NCBI GenBank assembly: GCA_964390555.1 | Contig: CAYMJU010000049.1 | Span: forward strand, 1 to 28,276 | Reading direction: 5' to 3' | Origin: CAVTWS01 sp964390555 | GTDB taxonomy: Bacteria; Actinomycetota; Acidimicrobiia; Acidimicrobiales; SHLQ01 | Length of the DNA: 28,276 bases | Shown: piece after piece, positions 7,352-15,790 of the stretch | Position numbering within the stretch: position 1 is the stretch's first letter | Layout: every line of letters begins with the position of its first letter | The notes under the pieces: model-generated | Databases searched by the model: none | Told to the model about the DNA's origin: nothing | The model's input: the letters and a program-made list of their open reading frames with translations, nothing else | Position numbers and translations under genes: made by a program

Positions 7352-8953
7352 CTAGCGGCGGAGTTGGGCTCGGAGGTCGAACTTCTGGACCTTGCCGGCC
7401 ATCGAGCGGGGGAGCTGGTCGACCATGATCACCCGCTCGGGGGTCTTCTGGCGGGCCACACCCTCGGCCTCGAAGTGGGAGCGGAGGTCATCGACGGTCA
7501 GCACCGAGGCCGGCTCGCGGGGGATGACGAACGCGCACACCCGCTCGCCGAGGCGGTCATCGGGCATGCCGACGACCGCGGACTCGAGGACCAGCGGATG
7601 ACGGGCCAAGACGTCCTCGACCTCTCGCGAGGCGATGTTCTCGCCCCCGCGGATGATGATGTCCTTCTTTCGGTCGGTGACCGACAGGTACCCGTCGTCG
7701 TCGAGCCGGCCTATGTCACCGGTGAGGAACCACGCGCCCGAAAGGTACGAGTCGGTATCGAGCGCCGGATTCGAGTAGCCGACGAACTGCTCGGGTCCGC
7801 GAATCGCGATCTCGCCCGCGGCGCCGGTGGGCACATCGTGTCCCCCGTCGTCGACGAGCCGGAGCTCGCACCCCGGTGACAAGCGTCCGTCGGTCGTCGC
7901 CCGCTTGACCAGGGGATCGTCCGCGGAGCCGGTGGTGACGATCGGGTGCTCGCTCGACCCGTAGCCGCGGAACGCGGCAATGCCGACCCGGTCAGCCGCC
8001 TCGACGACCGTCGGAGGGACCATCGCCGCGCCGACCATGTAGCTGCGCAACGTCGACAGATCGATGCCCTCGGCCTCGGCGGCTTCGATCAGGCCTTGAA
8101 GGAAGACCGGCGCTCCCGATGACGAGGTGACCCGATGTTCCCCGACCAATCGAGCCGCGAGCACCGGATCCCACGCATCGAGCAGAACCGACGGCACGCC
8201 GAGAACGTGGAGGCGCAACAGGTTCAACACGCCGCCGATGTGGCCGGCCGGAAACGCGGCCAGCGACACCGCCGACTCGCCCTGGCCGAGCACCGCCGCG
8301 CCGGTGGCCGTCTTGGCGAGCAGGGTGTTGTGCGTGTGCTGGACCCCCTTCGGCTCCGCGGTTGTGCCCGACGTGTACACGATCAGCGCCACCGAGTCCG
8401 GGTCGATCGGGGTTGCCGCCGCCGGATCGCCGGCGCGCTCGAGGCTCGACCACCCGACGGCGCTCGATGGGCGTTGGTCGCCGATGATCACGAGATGTTC
8501 GAGCGTCGGAACGTCGGTGAGGCGGTCGATTCGGCCCAGATAGTCGATCGAGCGCCAGCGGTCGGGCACGACCAGAGCCCGGGCCCCGGACTGGCGGACG
8601 ATGAAGGAGACCTCGGCCGAGTCGTAGATGTGGATGATCGGCACCACGACGAGCCCCAGCCTGAACGCCGCGGCGTAGGTGATGGCGCCTTCGAGCCAGT
8701 TCGGTACCTGGATGGCGATGCGATCGCCGGTGCGCAGCCCCAGCCGGATCAGACCGGACGCGACGTGACCGCTGCGTTCGTGCATGGTGGCCAGGTTCGC
8801 GACCGCCGTACGCTCGCCCCCAACGAAGTGTGCCGTGGTCGCCGGGAACCGGGCGGCACCGTCGGCCAGGGCATCCGCCAACGTTCGCGACCCGAAGAAT
8901 CCGCGGTCATACCAGCGTTGGCGTAGCGCCGCTCGATCATCATCGAGGGTCAT
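7352..8953 (-). CDS. AMP-dependent acyl-CoA synthetase/ligase (FadD-like)
   Basis: This 533-aa ANL-superfamily enzyme activates a carboxylic acid to acyl-AMP and then acyl-CoA. The core motifs are present in order: A3 P-loop YTSGTTAEPKG (193-203), A5 GYGSSEHP (330-337), A7 YLSGAWFLTGD (403-413), A8 DRKKDIIIRGGENI (427-440), and a C-terminal acyl-transfer Lys in MAGKVQKFDLR (K521). The ATG at 8953 follows GGGAG by 9 nt; a longer frame to 9043 adds 30 low-complexity residues and is less likely. No transmembrane segment or signal peptide is seen. The gene converges with tesB and is divergent from the P450 gene. It probably supplies CoA esters to the ACADs. The substrate is not readable, and dedicated cyclohexane-carboxylate or steroid-acid ligases cannot be excluded. 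Confidence 0.92.
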   Translation of the reverse strand: MTLDDDRAALRQRWYDRGFFGSRTLADALADGAARFPATTAHFVGGERTAVANLATMHERSGHVASGLIRLGLRTGDRIAIQVPNWLEGAITYAAAFRLGLVVVPIIHIYDSAEVSFIVRQSGARALVVPDRWRSIDYLGRIDRLTDVPTLEHLVIIGDQRPSSAVGWSSLERAGDPAAATPIDPDSVALIVYTSGTTAEPKGVQHTHNTLLAKTATGAAVLGQGESAVSLAAFPAGHIGGVLNLLRLHVLGVPSVLLDAWDPVLAARLVGEHRVTSSSGAPVFLQGLIEAAEAEGIDLSTLRSYMVGAAMVPPTVVEAADRVGIAAFRGYGSSEHPIVTTGSADDPLVKRATTDGRLSPGCELRLVDDGGHDVPTGAAGEIAIRGPEQFVGYSNPALDTDSYLSGAWFLTGDIGRLDDDGYLSVTDRKKDIIIRGGENIASREVEDVLARHPLVLESAVVGMPDDRLGERVCAFVIPREPASVLTVDDLRSHFEAEGVARQKTPERVIMVDQLPRSMAGKVQKFDLRAQLRR

Positions 8954-9262
8954 CGTCGACGACTCCCGGTCGCCGGGCTGACCATTCCGACCAGCGCCCG
9001 ACATCGATCCTCGGCTGCGTGCCGTTGGTTGTCGCGCGGCCACTCACGGGCACGGTGCCACCGATCGAGCCAGTTCGAGTCGTACCACGGGAAACGGGGG
9101 GCTCCTCGTCGGTCGAGCTCCCTGCGCCACGGCCGTGACCGTAACGCTTGGCGCCGGCCACGTGCGATGGTGCGGGTGTTGGACGAGTTCGACTACCGCC
9201 GCTACGAAGTTCGACACGGGCGGCCATCAGCGCCGACCACTCGCCAGGAGTAGGTTCGTTCG
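8954..9262. other. Divergent intergenic region between CoA ligase and P450
   Basis: About 309 nt separate two divergent start codons and should hold both promoters. The plus strand ends with a good ribosome-binding site (AGGAG, 8 nt before the P450 ATG). Several short open frames cross the stretch, but none has a recognisable motif, a ribosome-binding site or family-like composition. No clear -35/-10 pair, long inverted repeat or RNA gene could be identified by eye. Confidence 0.5.
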
Positions 9263-10438
9263 ATGGCAACGAGCGTCGACCCCTGGACTCTGCCCGGCGA
9301 CGCCGCGGAGCTCGAGCAACTCCGTGCCGGCTGTCCCGTGAGTAGGGCCCCGTCGGGAGCGTGGTTCCTCGCCCGACACGCCGATGTGGTCGCGGCGGCC
9401 AAGGATGTCGACACGTTCGTCGCCAGCTTCCGAGCCCCCGGTGTGGTAGTGCCCGACGAGGAGCAGCTCGTCAGCGAGATCCCCGAGCCGCGACACGGTC
9501 AGATTCGCCGGATCATCAACTCGGCGATCGCCCAGCACCGCATCGGCCGGATCGAGCCGTTCTGTCGCCAGCTCGTCAACGAGCTGCTCGACGATCTGCT
9601 TGCTCGGGACGGCGCGGTCGAGCTGGTGTCGGAGTTCGTCATGCCGGTTCCCAACAACGTGATCGCGGAGTTGCTCGGTGCGCCGCGGGAGGACTTCCGG
9701 CGATGGGCCGGGTGGTCCGACGAGGTCGTGACCGGAACGTGGCCGGTCGAGAACCGCAACGAGCGCGGCGAAGGACTCGCCGGAGCGCACCCCGAGTTCA
9801 CCGACTACGTCGATGCCCTGGTCGCCGATCGCAAGGCGGCGCCGCGTGACGACTTCATCTCGCGCCTGATCGTCACCGAGATCGACGGGCGCCGGCTCAC
9901 CGACCTCGAGGCCCGTACCCAGCTGGTGTTCCTGTTCATCTCCGGCAACGAGACCACCCGCCACCTCATCGCCAACCTGCTGTGGCGCTTCGCCCACGAC
10001 CCCACGCTGTACGCCAGCGTCGCCGGCGACCGGTCGCTGGTCGACAACGCCATCGAGGAGTCCCTGCGTCTCGACCCGCCGGTGTGGTTCTTGATGCGTA
10101 ACTGCCACCGCGATGTCGAATCCCACGGCGAGTCGATCGCGCGGGGCGACAAGGTGGCGTTCGGGATCTTCTCGGCCAACCGCGACGACGCCGTGTACGA
10201 CCGACCCCACGAGTTCCGCCTCGACCGCGCCGATCCGCGCAACCACATGGCGTTCGGCGGCGGGCCTCATGTGTGTCCGGGCGCCAGCCTGGCCCGGCTC
10301 GAGGCCCGGGTGGTGCTCGACGTGTTGTGCGACCGCGTCGCCGAGATCCGGCCGACCGATCCCGGTAACTACGAGAACGTCCCGGTCATGTGGGCCCACG
10401 GCCCCTCCCGCCTGCCGGCGCGACTCGTGGCGCGCTGA
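9263..10438 (+). CDS. Cytochrome P450 (soluble bacterial CYP)
   Basis: This 391-aa haem monooxygenase is of the usual length for soluble class I bacterial P450s. The key elements are visible: an I-helix FLFISGNETTRHL (about 226-238) with the acid-alcohol ET pair, the K-helix ExxR as EESLR (E266/R269), and the haem-binding loop FGGGPHVCPGAS with Cys338 as axial ligand. There is no N-terminal membrane anchor. It needs a ferredoxin and reductase, and neither is encoded in the window. The ATG at 9263 has AGGAG 8 nt upstream. An O-methyltransferase gene follows 18 nt downstream, so the two may act in sequence (hydroxylation then methylation), or the P450 may serve the neighbouring acyl-CoA genes. 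The first position of the AGxET motif is Ser rather than Ala, a tolerated variation. Confidence 0.95.
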   Translation: MATSVDPWTLPGDAAELEQLRAGCPVSRAPSGAWFLARHADVVAAAKDVDTFVASFRAPGVVVPDEEQLVSEIPEPRHGQIRRIINSAIAQHRIGRIEPFCRQLVNELLDDLLARDGAVELVSEFVMPVPNNVIAELLGAPREDFRRWAGWSDEVVTGTWPVENRNERGEGLAGAHPEFTDYVDALVADRKAAPRDDFISRLIVTEIDGRRLTDLEARTQLVFLFISGNETTRHLIANLLWRFAHDPTLYASVAGDRSLVDNAIEESLRLDPPVWFLMRNCHRDVESHGESIARGDKVAFGIFSANRDDAVYDRPHEFRLDRADPRNHMAFGGGPHVCPGASLARLEARVVLDVLCDRVAEIRPTDPGNYENVPVMWAHGPSRLPARLVAR

Positions 10439-10456
10439 CGGGTACTGTCCAGCTGC

Positions 10457-11116
10457 ATGTCGAACAGGCCCGAGCCATGGTTGTCGGCCGACGTGGCGGC
10501 CTACGTGGCATCTCACGCTGCGGACCCCGACGCCGTCCTCGCCGATCTGATCGCCGAGACCGAGCAGGTTGCCGGGGGCCGGTCGGTGATGCAGATCAGC
10601 CCGGCCAACGGCGTGTTGATGGGGCTTGTCACCCGGCTCGCGGGGGCGCGATACGCGGTCGAGGTCGGGACGTTCACCGGCTACTCGGCTCTGTGTCTGG
10701 CCCGCGCGCTTCCCGACGACGGGCGGTTGCTGTGCTGCGACGTGAGCGAGCGGTGGACGGCGATCGCCCAGCGCTACTGGGAACGTGCGGGCGTGGCCCA
10801 CAAGATCGATCTGCGCATCGGGCCGGCCGTCGAAACCTTGGCGGCACTCCCGCTCGATGACCCGATCGATGTCGCGTTCATCGACGCCGACAAGTCTTCC
10901 TACCGCGCCTACTACGAGGAGATCCTCACGCGGTTGCGGCCCAACGGGCTGATCATGATCGACAACACCCTGTGGGGTGGCCTCGTCACCGCGCCGAGCG
11001 AGGATCCCGACACCTTGGCGCTCCAGGCGCTCAACGACGGCATCGCCGCCGATGCCCGGGTGGACTCGTTCCTCGTTCCCGTCGGCGACGGCCTCACTCT
11101 CGTCAGGAAGCGCTGA
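10457..11116 (+). CDS. SAM-dependent O-methyltransferase (caffeoyl-CoA/catechol OMT-like family)
   Basis: This 219-aa class I methyltransferase is of the metal-dependent O-methyltransferase family 3 type (PF01596-like). The SAM-binding motif I is YAVEVGTFTGYSALCLARAL. The metal/SAM region contains VAFIDADKSSYRAYYEE and LIMIDNTLWGG, where the Asp and the DN pair are the usual divalent-metal ligands. Length matches the family (about 215-230 aa). The ATG at 10457 begins 18 nt after the P450 stop, so the two genes probably share a transcript. The acceptor is unknown; enzymes of this family methylate catechols or other vicinal diols. The 3' end overlaps by 14 nt the 3' end of a decayed gene on the other strand. 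Confidence 0.9.
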   Translation: MSNRPEPWLSADVAAYVASHAADPDAVLADLIAETEQVAGGRSVMQISPANGVLMGLVTRLAGARYAVEVGTFTGYSALCLARALPDDGRLLCCDVSERWTAIAQRYWERAGVAHKIDLRIGPAVETLAALPLDDPIDVAFIDADKSSYRAYYEEILTRLRPNGLIMIDNTLWGGLVTAPSEDPDTLALQALNDGIAADARVDSFLVPVGDGLTLVRKR

Positions 11117-11764
11117 TCGCGCGGACGCCCCGCACGGTTGGTTCAGCCTGGCCGGTGATGTCGGCGAAGGAGAGCTGCGCCCGGTCGGCGGCCATGCGGC
11201 CGTTCAGGTAGCCGAGTGAGTCGTAACCTCCCGTCCTCACGACGTTGGATTCCAGCGTCGGCCATCGGTCGGTGAATGCGGCTTGGACAGATTCCTCGCG
11301 GCCGGCCAGCACCGGCAAGAACGCGCCGCCGGTGTCGGCGGTCGCCGCGGCCACGACGTGAGCGTTCACCTCGCATGAGCGACTTGGCGTCGGCGTAGGG
11401 GTCGTCGATCGGCAGCCTCATCAGCTCGGGTTCGTCGTCGGGCGCGGCGCCGCGGTCGAGCAAGGCCCGCACCCGGGCGAGCATCGGGTCGGCTTCGCCC
11501 TGGTCGTCTCGGCGCCGGGTGGTGGATGCCGTGCCCGGCGGGGGAATCACGCGGTCGAGGGGACCGGGCAGGTGGATCTCGGCGACGAGGCTGTGCATCG
11601 TGGGAACCGACTGGGGGAACACGAGCCACTCGGCGAGCTCCCACTTCTCGACGCAGTTCGCGACCGTTACGCCGGCAGTAGCCCCGCTGTCCGGCGCCCG
11701 TTCGTGTGTCGAGCAGGGGAGCTCATGCGCCGCGCCCCCTCATCCTCGTCGGTGCAGCGGTCAT
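11103..11764 (-). pseudogene. Decayed DUF2786-family gene (internal deletions and frameshifts)
   Basis: Three pieces in different frames resemble one actinobacterial DUF2786-type protein. A start-like ATG at 11764 with a purine-rich AGAGAGGA upstream gives only 13 residues before a stop. From about 11700 another frame reads ELAEWLVFPQ, then a Pro-rich IPPPGT and MLARVRALLDRG, and after a gap IDDPYADAKSLM. From 11369 a third frame reads FLPVLAGREESVQAAF and GYLNGRMAADRAQL up to a stop at 11103. In intact relatives, from memory of the family, a helix pair of the type TxFPEEAEALTAKAQELM follows RVRALL, and about 100 residues separate the IDxPY block from the LLPVL block. Both are missing here. 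The function of the family is unknown. The call rests on block order, not on an alignment. Confidence 0.5.
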
Positions 11765-11840
11765 GTCGGTGTCCTCTCTCTCACAGCCCCCGTGGGCCTG
11801 TCGAGCGGACAGCTCGGTGCGTCCGCAGCTCCACGTTCGG

Positions 11841-11880
11841 AACGAACGGGGAACGAGATTGGAACGGGGGGCGCGAACGA
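11841..11880. repeat. Iterated GAACG motif cluster
   Basis: The pentamer GAACG occurs at 11841-11845, 11845-11849, 11852-11856, 11863-11867 and 11876-11880, five copies in 40 nt. The first copy is part of the inverted repeat CGTTCGgaaCGAACG. The cluster lies in the otherwise empty 168-nt gap between the XPB stop (11933) and the start-like ATG of the decayed DUF2786 gene, so it may be an old operator. No known binding site is recognised. Confidence 0.4.
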
Positions 11881-11932
11881 GCGGCCCGCGGCGACGGATC
11901 GGTGATCGGTCGCCGACCTGCGGCGTCAGCGG

Positions 11933-13600
11933 TCAGGCGTCGACGATGTCGTAGCCGTAGCCCTGTTCGGCGAGGAAGCGCTGGCGATTGAGAGCGAAGG
12001 ACTGCTCGACGGTCTCGGCGGTCACGATCGTGTAGAAGCTCGCCGGACCCCCATCGGCCTTGGGCCGCATGATCCGGCCGAGCCGCTGCGCTTCCTCCTG
12101 GCGTGACCCGAACTGCCCCGAGATCTGGATGGCGACGTTGGCCTCGGGCAGGTCGATCGAGAAGTTGGCGACCTTGGACACGACGAGCACCCGCAAGTCG
12201 CCGCGGCGCAGAGCGTCGAACCGCTCGTCGCGAACCCGCTGAGCCGTTTGGCCGGTCACCAGCGGTGCGCCCAAGCGCTCGGCCACCACCCGCAGCTGGT
12301 CGAGGTACTGGCCGATCACGAGGATGCGATCGCCGGCGTGCTCGGTGACCAGTCGCTCGATGACGCCGAGCTTCACCGGCGCGGTCGCGGCGAGCCGGTG
12401 CCGCTCGTCGGGCTCGGCCACCGCGTAGGCCATGCGTTCGGAGTCGGTGAGGCGGACCCGTATCTCGGTGCAGTGCGCCGGCGCGACCCAGCCCAGCGCC
12501 TCGAGCTCGCGCCACGGCGCGTCGTATCGTTTGGGGCCGATCAGGCTGAAGACGTCGCCCTCCTTGCCGTCCTCGCGCACGAGCGTGGCGGTGAGGCCGA
12601 GACGGCGGATGGCCTGGATGCGGGCCGTTGCTCGGAACACCGGGGCCGGCAACAGGTGGACCTCGTCGTAGATCACGAGTCCCCACTCGCGTTCGTCGAA
12701 CAACGCGAGGTGAGGGTGCCGGGTGAACACGTCGGTCTGCTTGTCGGTCCCCGGCCTCGCCCACGTGAGCACCTGGTAGGTCGCGATCGTGACCGGCCGG
12801 ATCTCTTTGCGGTCGCCCGAGTACTCGCCGATCTGGTCGGATGTGAGCGTCGTCTTGTCCAGCAGCTCGCGCTGCCACTGGCGTGCCGACGAGATCGACG
12901 TGGTGATGATCAGCGTGTGCGTCGCCGCAGTGGCGATGGCGCCGAGGCCGATGACCGTCTTGCCGGCACCGCACGGCAAGGTGAGCACTCCGTTGCCGCC
13001 GGTCGGGCCGCCGTCATGCCACCAAGCGGCGAGCGCGTCGGCCTGGTACGAACGCAGGCCGGCCGTGACCTCGACCGCGCCGAGCGCGCCGCCTTCGTCG
13101 TAGCCCGCTTCGTCCGACGCCGGCCAGCCGAGCCGCAGCAGCGCCTGTTTCAGCGTGCCGCGGTCGCCGGTGCGAACCGCGTAGCGGTTGCCGTCGAGGC
13201 GCTCGCCGACGAGTTCGCCGACCTGACGGTCCCGGATCACTTCGGCCAGCAGCGCGGGCTCGGCCGAGGTGAGCGCCAAGGCCGCGGTGTCGTGGTCGCG
13301 CACGATTCGCAGCCGGCCGTAGCGGCCCATCTGGTCGTGGACCTCGGCCAACACCGACGGTGCGACCGGGTACTTCGCCCAGGTCGTGAGCGAGGACGCA
13401 ACGTCGCCGGCCGACAGGCCCGATACGGCCGCGTTCCAGAGCGACAGTGGCGTGATCCGGTAGGTGTGGACGTGCTCGGGGGCCTTCTCGAGCTCGGCGA
13501 AGCGGGCCAGCGCGCTCCGGGCGTGGTCGAAGTGCGGCGACGCCACCTCGGCGAGCACGGTGAGGTCGGCCTGCACGATGAGCGGGTTGGTGGGGTCCAT
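11933..13600 (-). CDS. DNA repair helicase XPB (bacterial XPB/ERCC3 type)
   Basis: This 555-aa SF2 helicase with 3'-5' polarity is expected by homology. An N-terminal XPB-specific region (about 1-180) precedes the helicase core. The core has Walker A LPCGAGKT near 207-214, motif II DEVH near 311, motif III GLTATLVRED, whose RED triplet is diagnostic of XPB, and motif VI QEEAQRLGRIMRPK near 505-515. Mycobacterial XPB (Rv0861c) unwinds 3'-tailed DNA and has the same length. The ATG at 13600 overlaps the TGA of the upstream gene by one base (TGATG), so translation is coupled. A start at 13711 would add 37 residues that only shadow the upstream gene. Its role in bacterial repair is not settled; NER-like functions are presumed. 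Confidence 0.95.
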   Translation of the reverse strand: MDPTNPLIVQADLTVLAEVASPHFDHARSALARFAELEKAPEHVHTYRITPLSLWNAAVSGLSAGDVASSLTTWAKYPVAPSVLAEVHDQMGRYGRLRIVRDHDTAALALTSAEPALLAEVIRDRQVGELVGERLDGNRYAVRTGDRGTLKQALLRLGWPASDEAGYDEGGALGAVEVTAGLRSYQADALAAWWHDGGPTGGNGVLTLPCGAGKTVIGLGAIATAATHTLIITTSISSARQWQRELLDKTTLTSDQIGEYSGDRKEIRPVTIATYQVLTWARPGTDKQTDVFTRHPHLALFDEREWGLVIYDEVHLLPAPVFRATARIQAIRRLGLTATLVREDGKEGDVFSLIGPKRYDAPWRELEALGWVAPAHCTEIRVRLTDSERMAYAVAEPDERHRLAATAPVKLGVIERLVTEHAGDRILVIGQYLDQLRVVAERLGAPLVTGQTAQRVRDERFDALRRGDLRVLVVSKVANFSIDLPEANVAIQISGQFGSRQEEAQRLGRIMRPKADGGPASFYTIVTAETVEQSFALNRQRFLAEQGYGYDIVDA

Positions 13601-15741
13601 CAGCCCACCGGCCCGAGGATCCGATCGGCGATCTCGTCGACCGACGCTGGGATCGGCACCGGCCGGGCCGGCGCGAGGACCGAGTTGGGGTCGCGCTGGG
13701 TCACGATCCAAGCGTGTGCAGCGTCGCTGATCCGGGGCACGCCGGTGCCGGTCGACCCGGCGACGTTGACTTGGTAGCCAACGTCAGGCGCCGAGCCGAG
13801 GGCGGCTCCCTTGTCGGCGAGAAGCGGCGCCAAGCGCGACGACGACAGCATGGACACCGCCACCCCCGGCGCCACGACGGTGAGCTTGAGCGCCTTGTAT
13901 CGAGCGAGGTCGGCCACGACGACTGGGTCGGGGCACGTGATCACGGTCGCGGCGTCGGCGAGGCTCACCCGCGCCACCGACATGGCATCGCTGACGAAGC
14001 GGGCTACGGCATCGGGCACGGGCACGCTCGAATGCCGGGCCAGGAACTCGACGACGTGGGCCGCGGGTTGGCGGGCCGACTCGCGGGCGAGCCGAGCTGA
14101 CGACAACCGCCACACGGTGGCGCCACCTTCGCTCGTGAGGTCCGCGATCCGGGAGAGCTGGGCCGACACGCCGGGATCGAGGTCGGGCGGCGCCACCACG
14201 GAGTGATCGGGTTGCACGACGAAGTGGTTGGCCTGGCCGCCGATCGTCGCCGCCAACGCCTCGCCCCCGAGCGGCGCGGCCCGGGCGGCGTCGGTGAGGC
14301 CGACGATCTCGCCGTTGCGGCTGGCCAGACCGAGCTCGACCAGCTGTTCGAGGATCGCCGGGACGAGATCGGTCGCCGACAGGGAAAGGTGCCGGTACCG
14401 CAACCATCGGACCAGGTCGGCGCGTGGCGCGCCACGGCCGGGCGGTAGGTTCGCCAACGCCGACCACACCAGCGTGCGACCCAAAACTTCGAGATCGCTG
14501 CTCGAACCTGACCCGCTGTGCCAGGTGCTGACGATGGCGAGCCACGACTCAGCTGGTGACCGTTCGGCGAGCTCGCCGCGCCGCGACAGGTTGGTCCTCC
14601 ACTCGATGGGGTGCTCGACGTTGCGTCCCCGGCCACGCGACCGGAGCGAACCGGCGTAGAGCAGGCCGAGATCGACGGCGATCTCGCCGAGTATCTCGCC
14701 GAGCGGTGCGGTGATGCCGACCGCCTTGGCGGCCCCACGCCAGGCGCGCACGGGTGGGTGCCGGTCGCCTGACTTCTTGCCCTCGACCGGGTGGTCCCGG
14801 AAATGGTCGACCAGGGCCGAGAACGCTGCGCCGATCCGGACCGGCGCAGCGGTCGCACTGTCGAGGGACGCGGTGACGAGCGGTGGTTCCGGCGGCCAGT
14901 CGCCGGCCGAGGTCCCGGTGAGCGCATACATGACCTCGGCCCACATCCACACCGATGACCGCCATTCGGTGGCCCCTATGAGTCCGCGGTCGACGAGCTC
15001 GTCGAGCGGGAATCGATGCTGGAGCGACGGGTTCCGTGAGTACCCCGTGAACCGGCGTCGCTCCTCATACGGCACCAACCCGTCGAGAGGAACGGCGCTA
15101 TGCGGTTCGTCGGAGCGCAGCGACGTCTGGTGCACGCCGTCGCGCGTCGCCAGCAAGATCTCGCCGAACAGAGCGCGGGCCGGCTCGCCAGCGGCGCGCA
15201 GCGCTCGACCGAGGTGCTCGGGATCGCGCAACACCGACGCGATCGCCGCAACCCGTTCGTTCTTGCGGGTACCGCCTGGCACGCCCAGGAGGCTGCACGT
15301 CTGATGGAGGCGGTCCAAGGTGACGTACTCGGCCCACTCCGTGAAACGGGGGTGCGGGAGAGGGATGCCGTCGATGACGTCGGGGTGGACCACGAGACGG
15401 TCACCGACCATTCGCGCGAGCCCGGCGATCACCACGTCGGAAGCCACGCGGTCGATGTCTTCGGGAGGCGTGTTCGGGTTCTCCGCGAGCACCGTGGCCC
15501 GATCGACGCCACCGTGGAACGACGCCATCTGAAGCAGGCGGAGCCCGCCGAGACCGAGCTCGGTGAGGAGGGTCTCGAGTTGGGCGGCGCCCGAGTCGAG
15601 GAACGGGACCATCCCTCGCAGGTCGAGCCGGCCTTTCCGTGGCGTGGCGAGCACTCCGACGCCGACGGTCGGGTGAGCGCGCAGCGCCGACGCCAGGACA
15701 CTCGGGTCGCGCCGATCGACGGGGGTCCAGGGGTCGGCCAC
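13600..15741 (-). CDS. Helicase-associated protein (Rv0862c-like, Helicase_C_3/XPB-Ssl2-type domain)
   Basis: This 713-aa protein lacks Walker motifs. Its recognisable segment is near residues 500-590, where GQANHFVVQPDHSVVAPPDL and VWRLSSARLARES match the Helicase_C_3 pattern (lvvqPn.tivvp...l) found in XPB-associated proteins. The N-terminal half is rich in helix-turn-helix-like stretches. M. tuberculosis Rv0862c has the same size and lies directly upstream of its XPB gene (Rv0861c), so the gene order is conserved. The GTG at 15741 is chosen because upstream codons give a Ser/Pro-rich shadow of the ABC gene. The stop overlaps the XPB start by one base. It probably binds XPB or DNA, but its biochemical role is unknown. 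Confidence 0.8.
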   Translation of the reverse strand: MADPWTPVDRRDPSVLASALRAHPTVGVGVLATPRKGRLDLRGMVPFLDSGAAQLETLLTELGLGGLRLLQMASFHGGVDRATVLAENPNTPPEDIDRVASDVVIAGLARMVGDRLVVHPDVIDGIPLPHPRFTEWAEYVTLDRLHQTCSLLGVPGGTRKNERVAAIASVLRDPEHLGRALRAAGEPARALFGEILLATRDGVHQTSLRSDEPHSAVPLDGLVPYEERRRFTGYSRNPSLQHRFPLDELVDRGLIGATEWRSSVWMWAEVMYALTGTSAGDWPPEPPLVTASLDSATAAPVRIGAAFSALVDHFRDHPVEGKKSGDRHPPVRAWRGAAKAVGITAPLGEILGEIAVDLGLLYAGSLRSRGRGRNVEHPIEWRTNLSRRGELAERSPAESWLAIVSTWHSGSGSSSDLEVLGRTLVWSALANLPPGRGAPRADLVRWLRYRHLSLSATDLVPAILEQLVELGLASRNGEIVGLTDAARAAPLGGEALAATIGGQANHFVVQPDHSVVAPPDLDPGVSAQLSRIADLTSEGGATVWRLSSARLARESARQPAAHVVEFLARHSSVPVPDAVARFVSDAMSVARVSLADAATVITCPDPVVVADLARYKALKLTVVAPGVAVSMLSSSRLAPLLADKGAALGSAPDVGYQVNVAGSTGTGVPRISDAAHAWIVTQRDPNSVLAPARPVPIPASVDEIADRILGPVG

Positions 15742-15790
15742 GGCGCCGATCCTACGGATCGCCGACGGCGGAGCCCGGATCGGAAGACGG

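Noticed and set aside
757..10438. Firm assignment as a steroid side-chain degradation cluster
   Set aside because: The ACAD architecture and P450 are compatible, but no ring-degradation gene, thiolase, hydratase or regulator of that pathway is present in the window.
12248..13777. 509-aa plus-strand open frame opposite the XPB helicase
   Set aside because: It is a shadow of the XPB gene on the other strand; no motif, no ribosome-binding site, composition typical of antisense.
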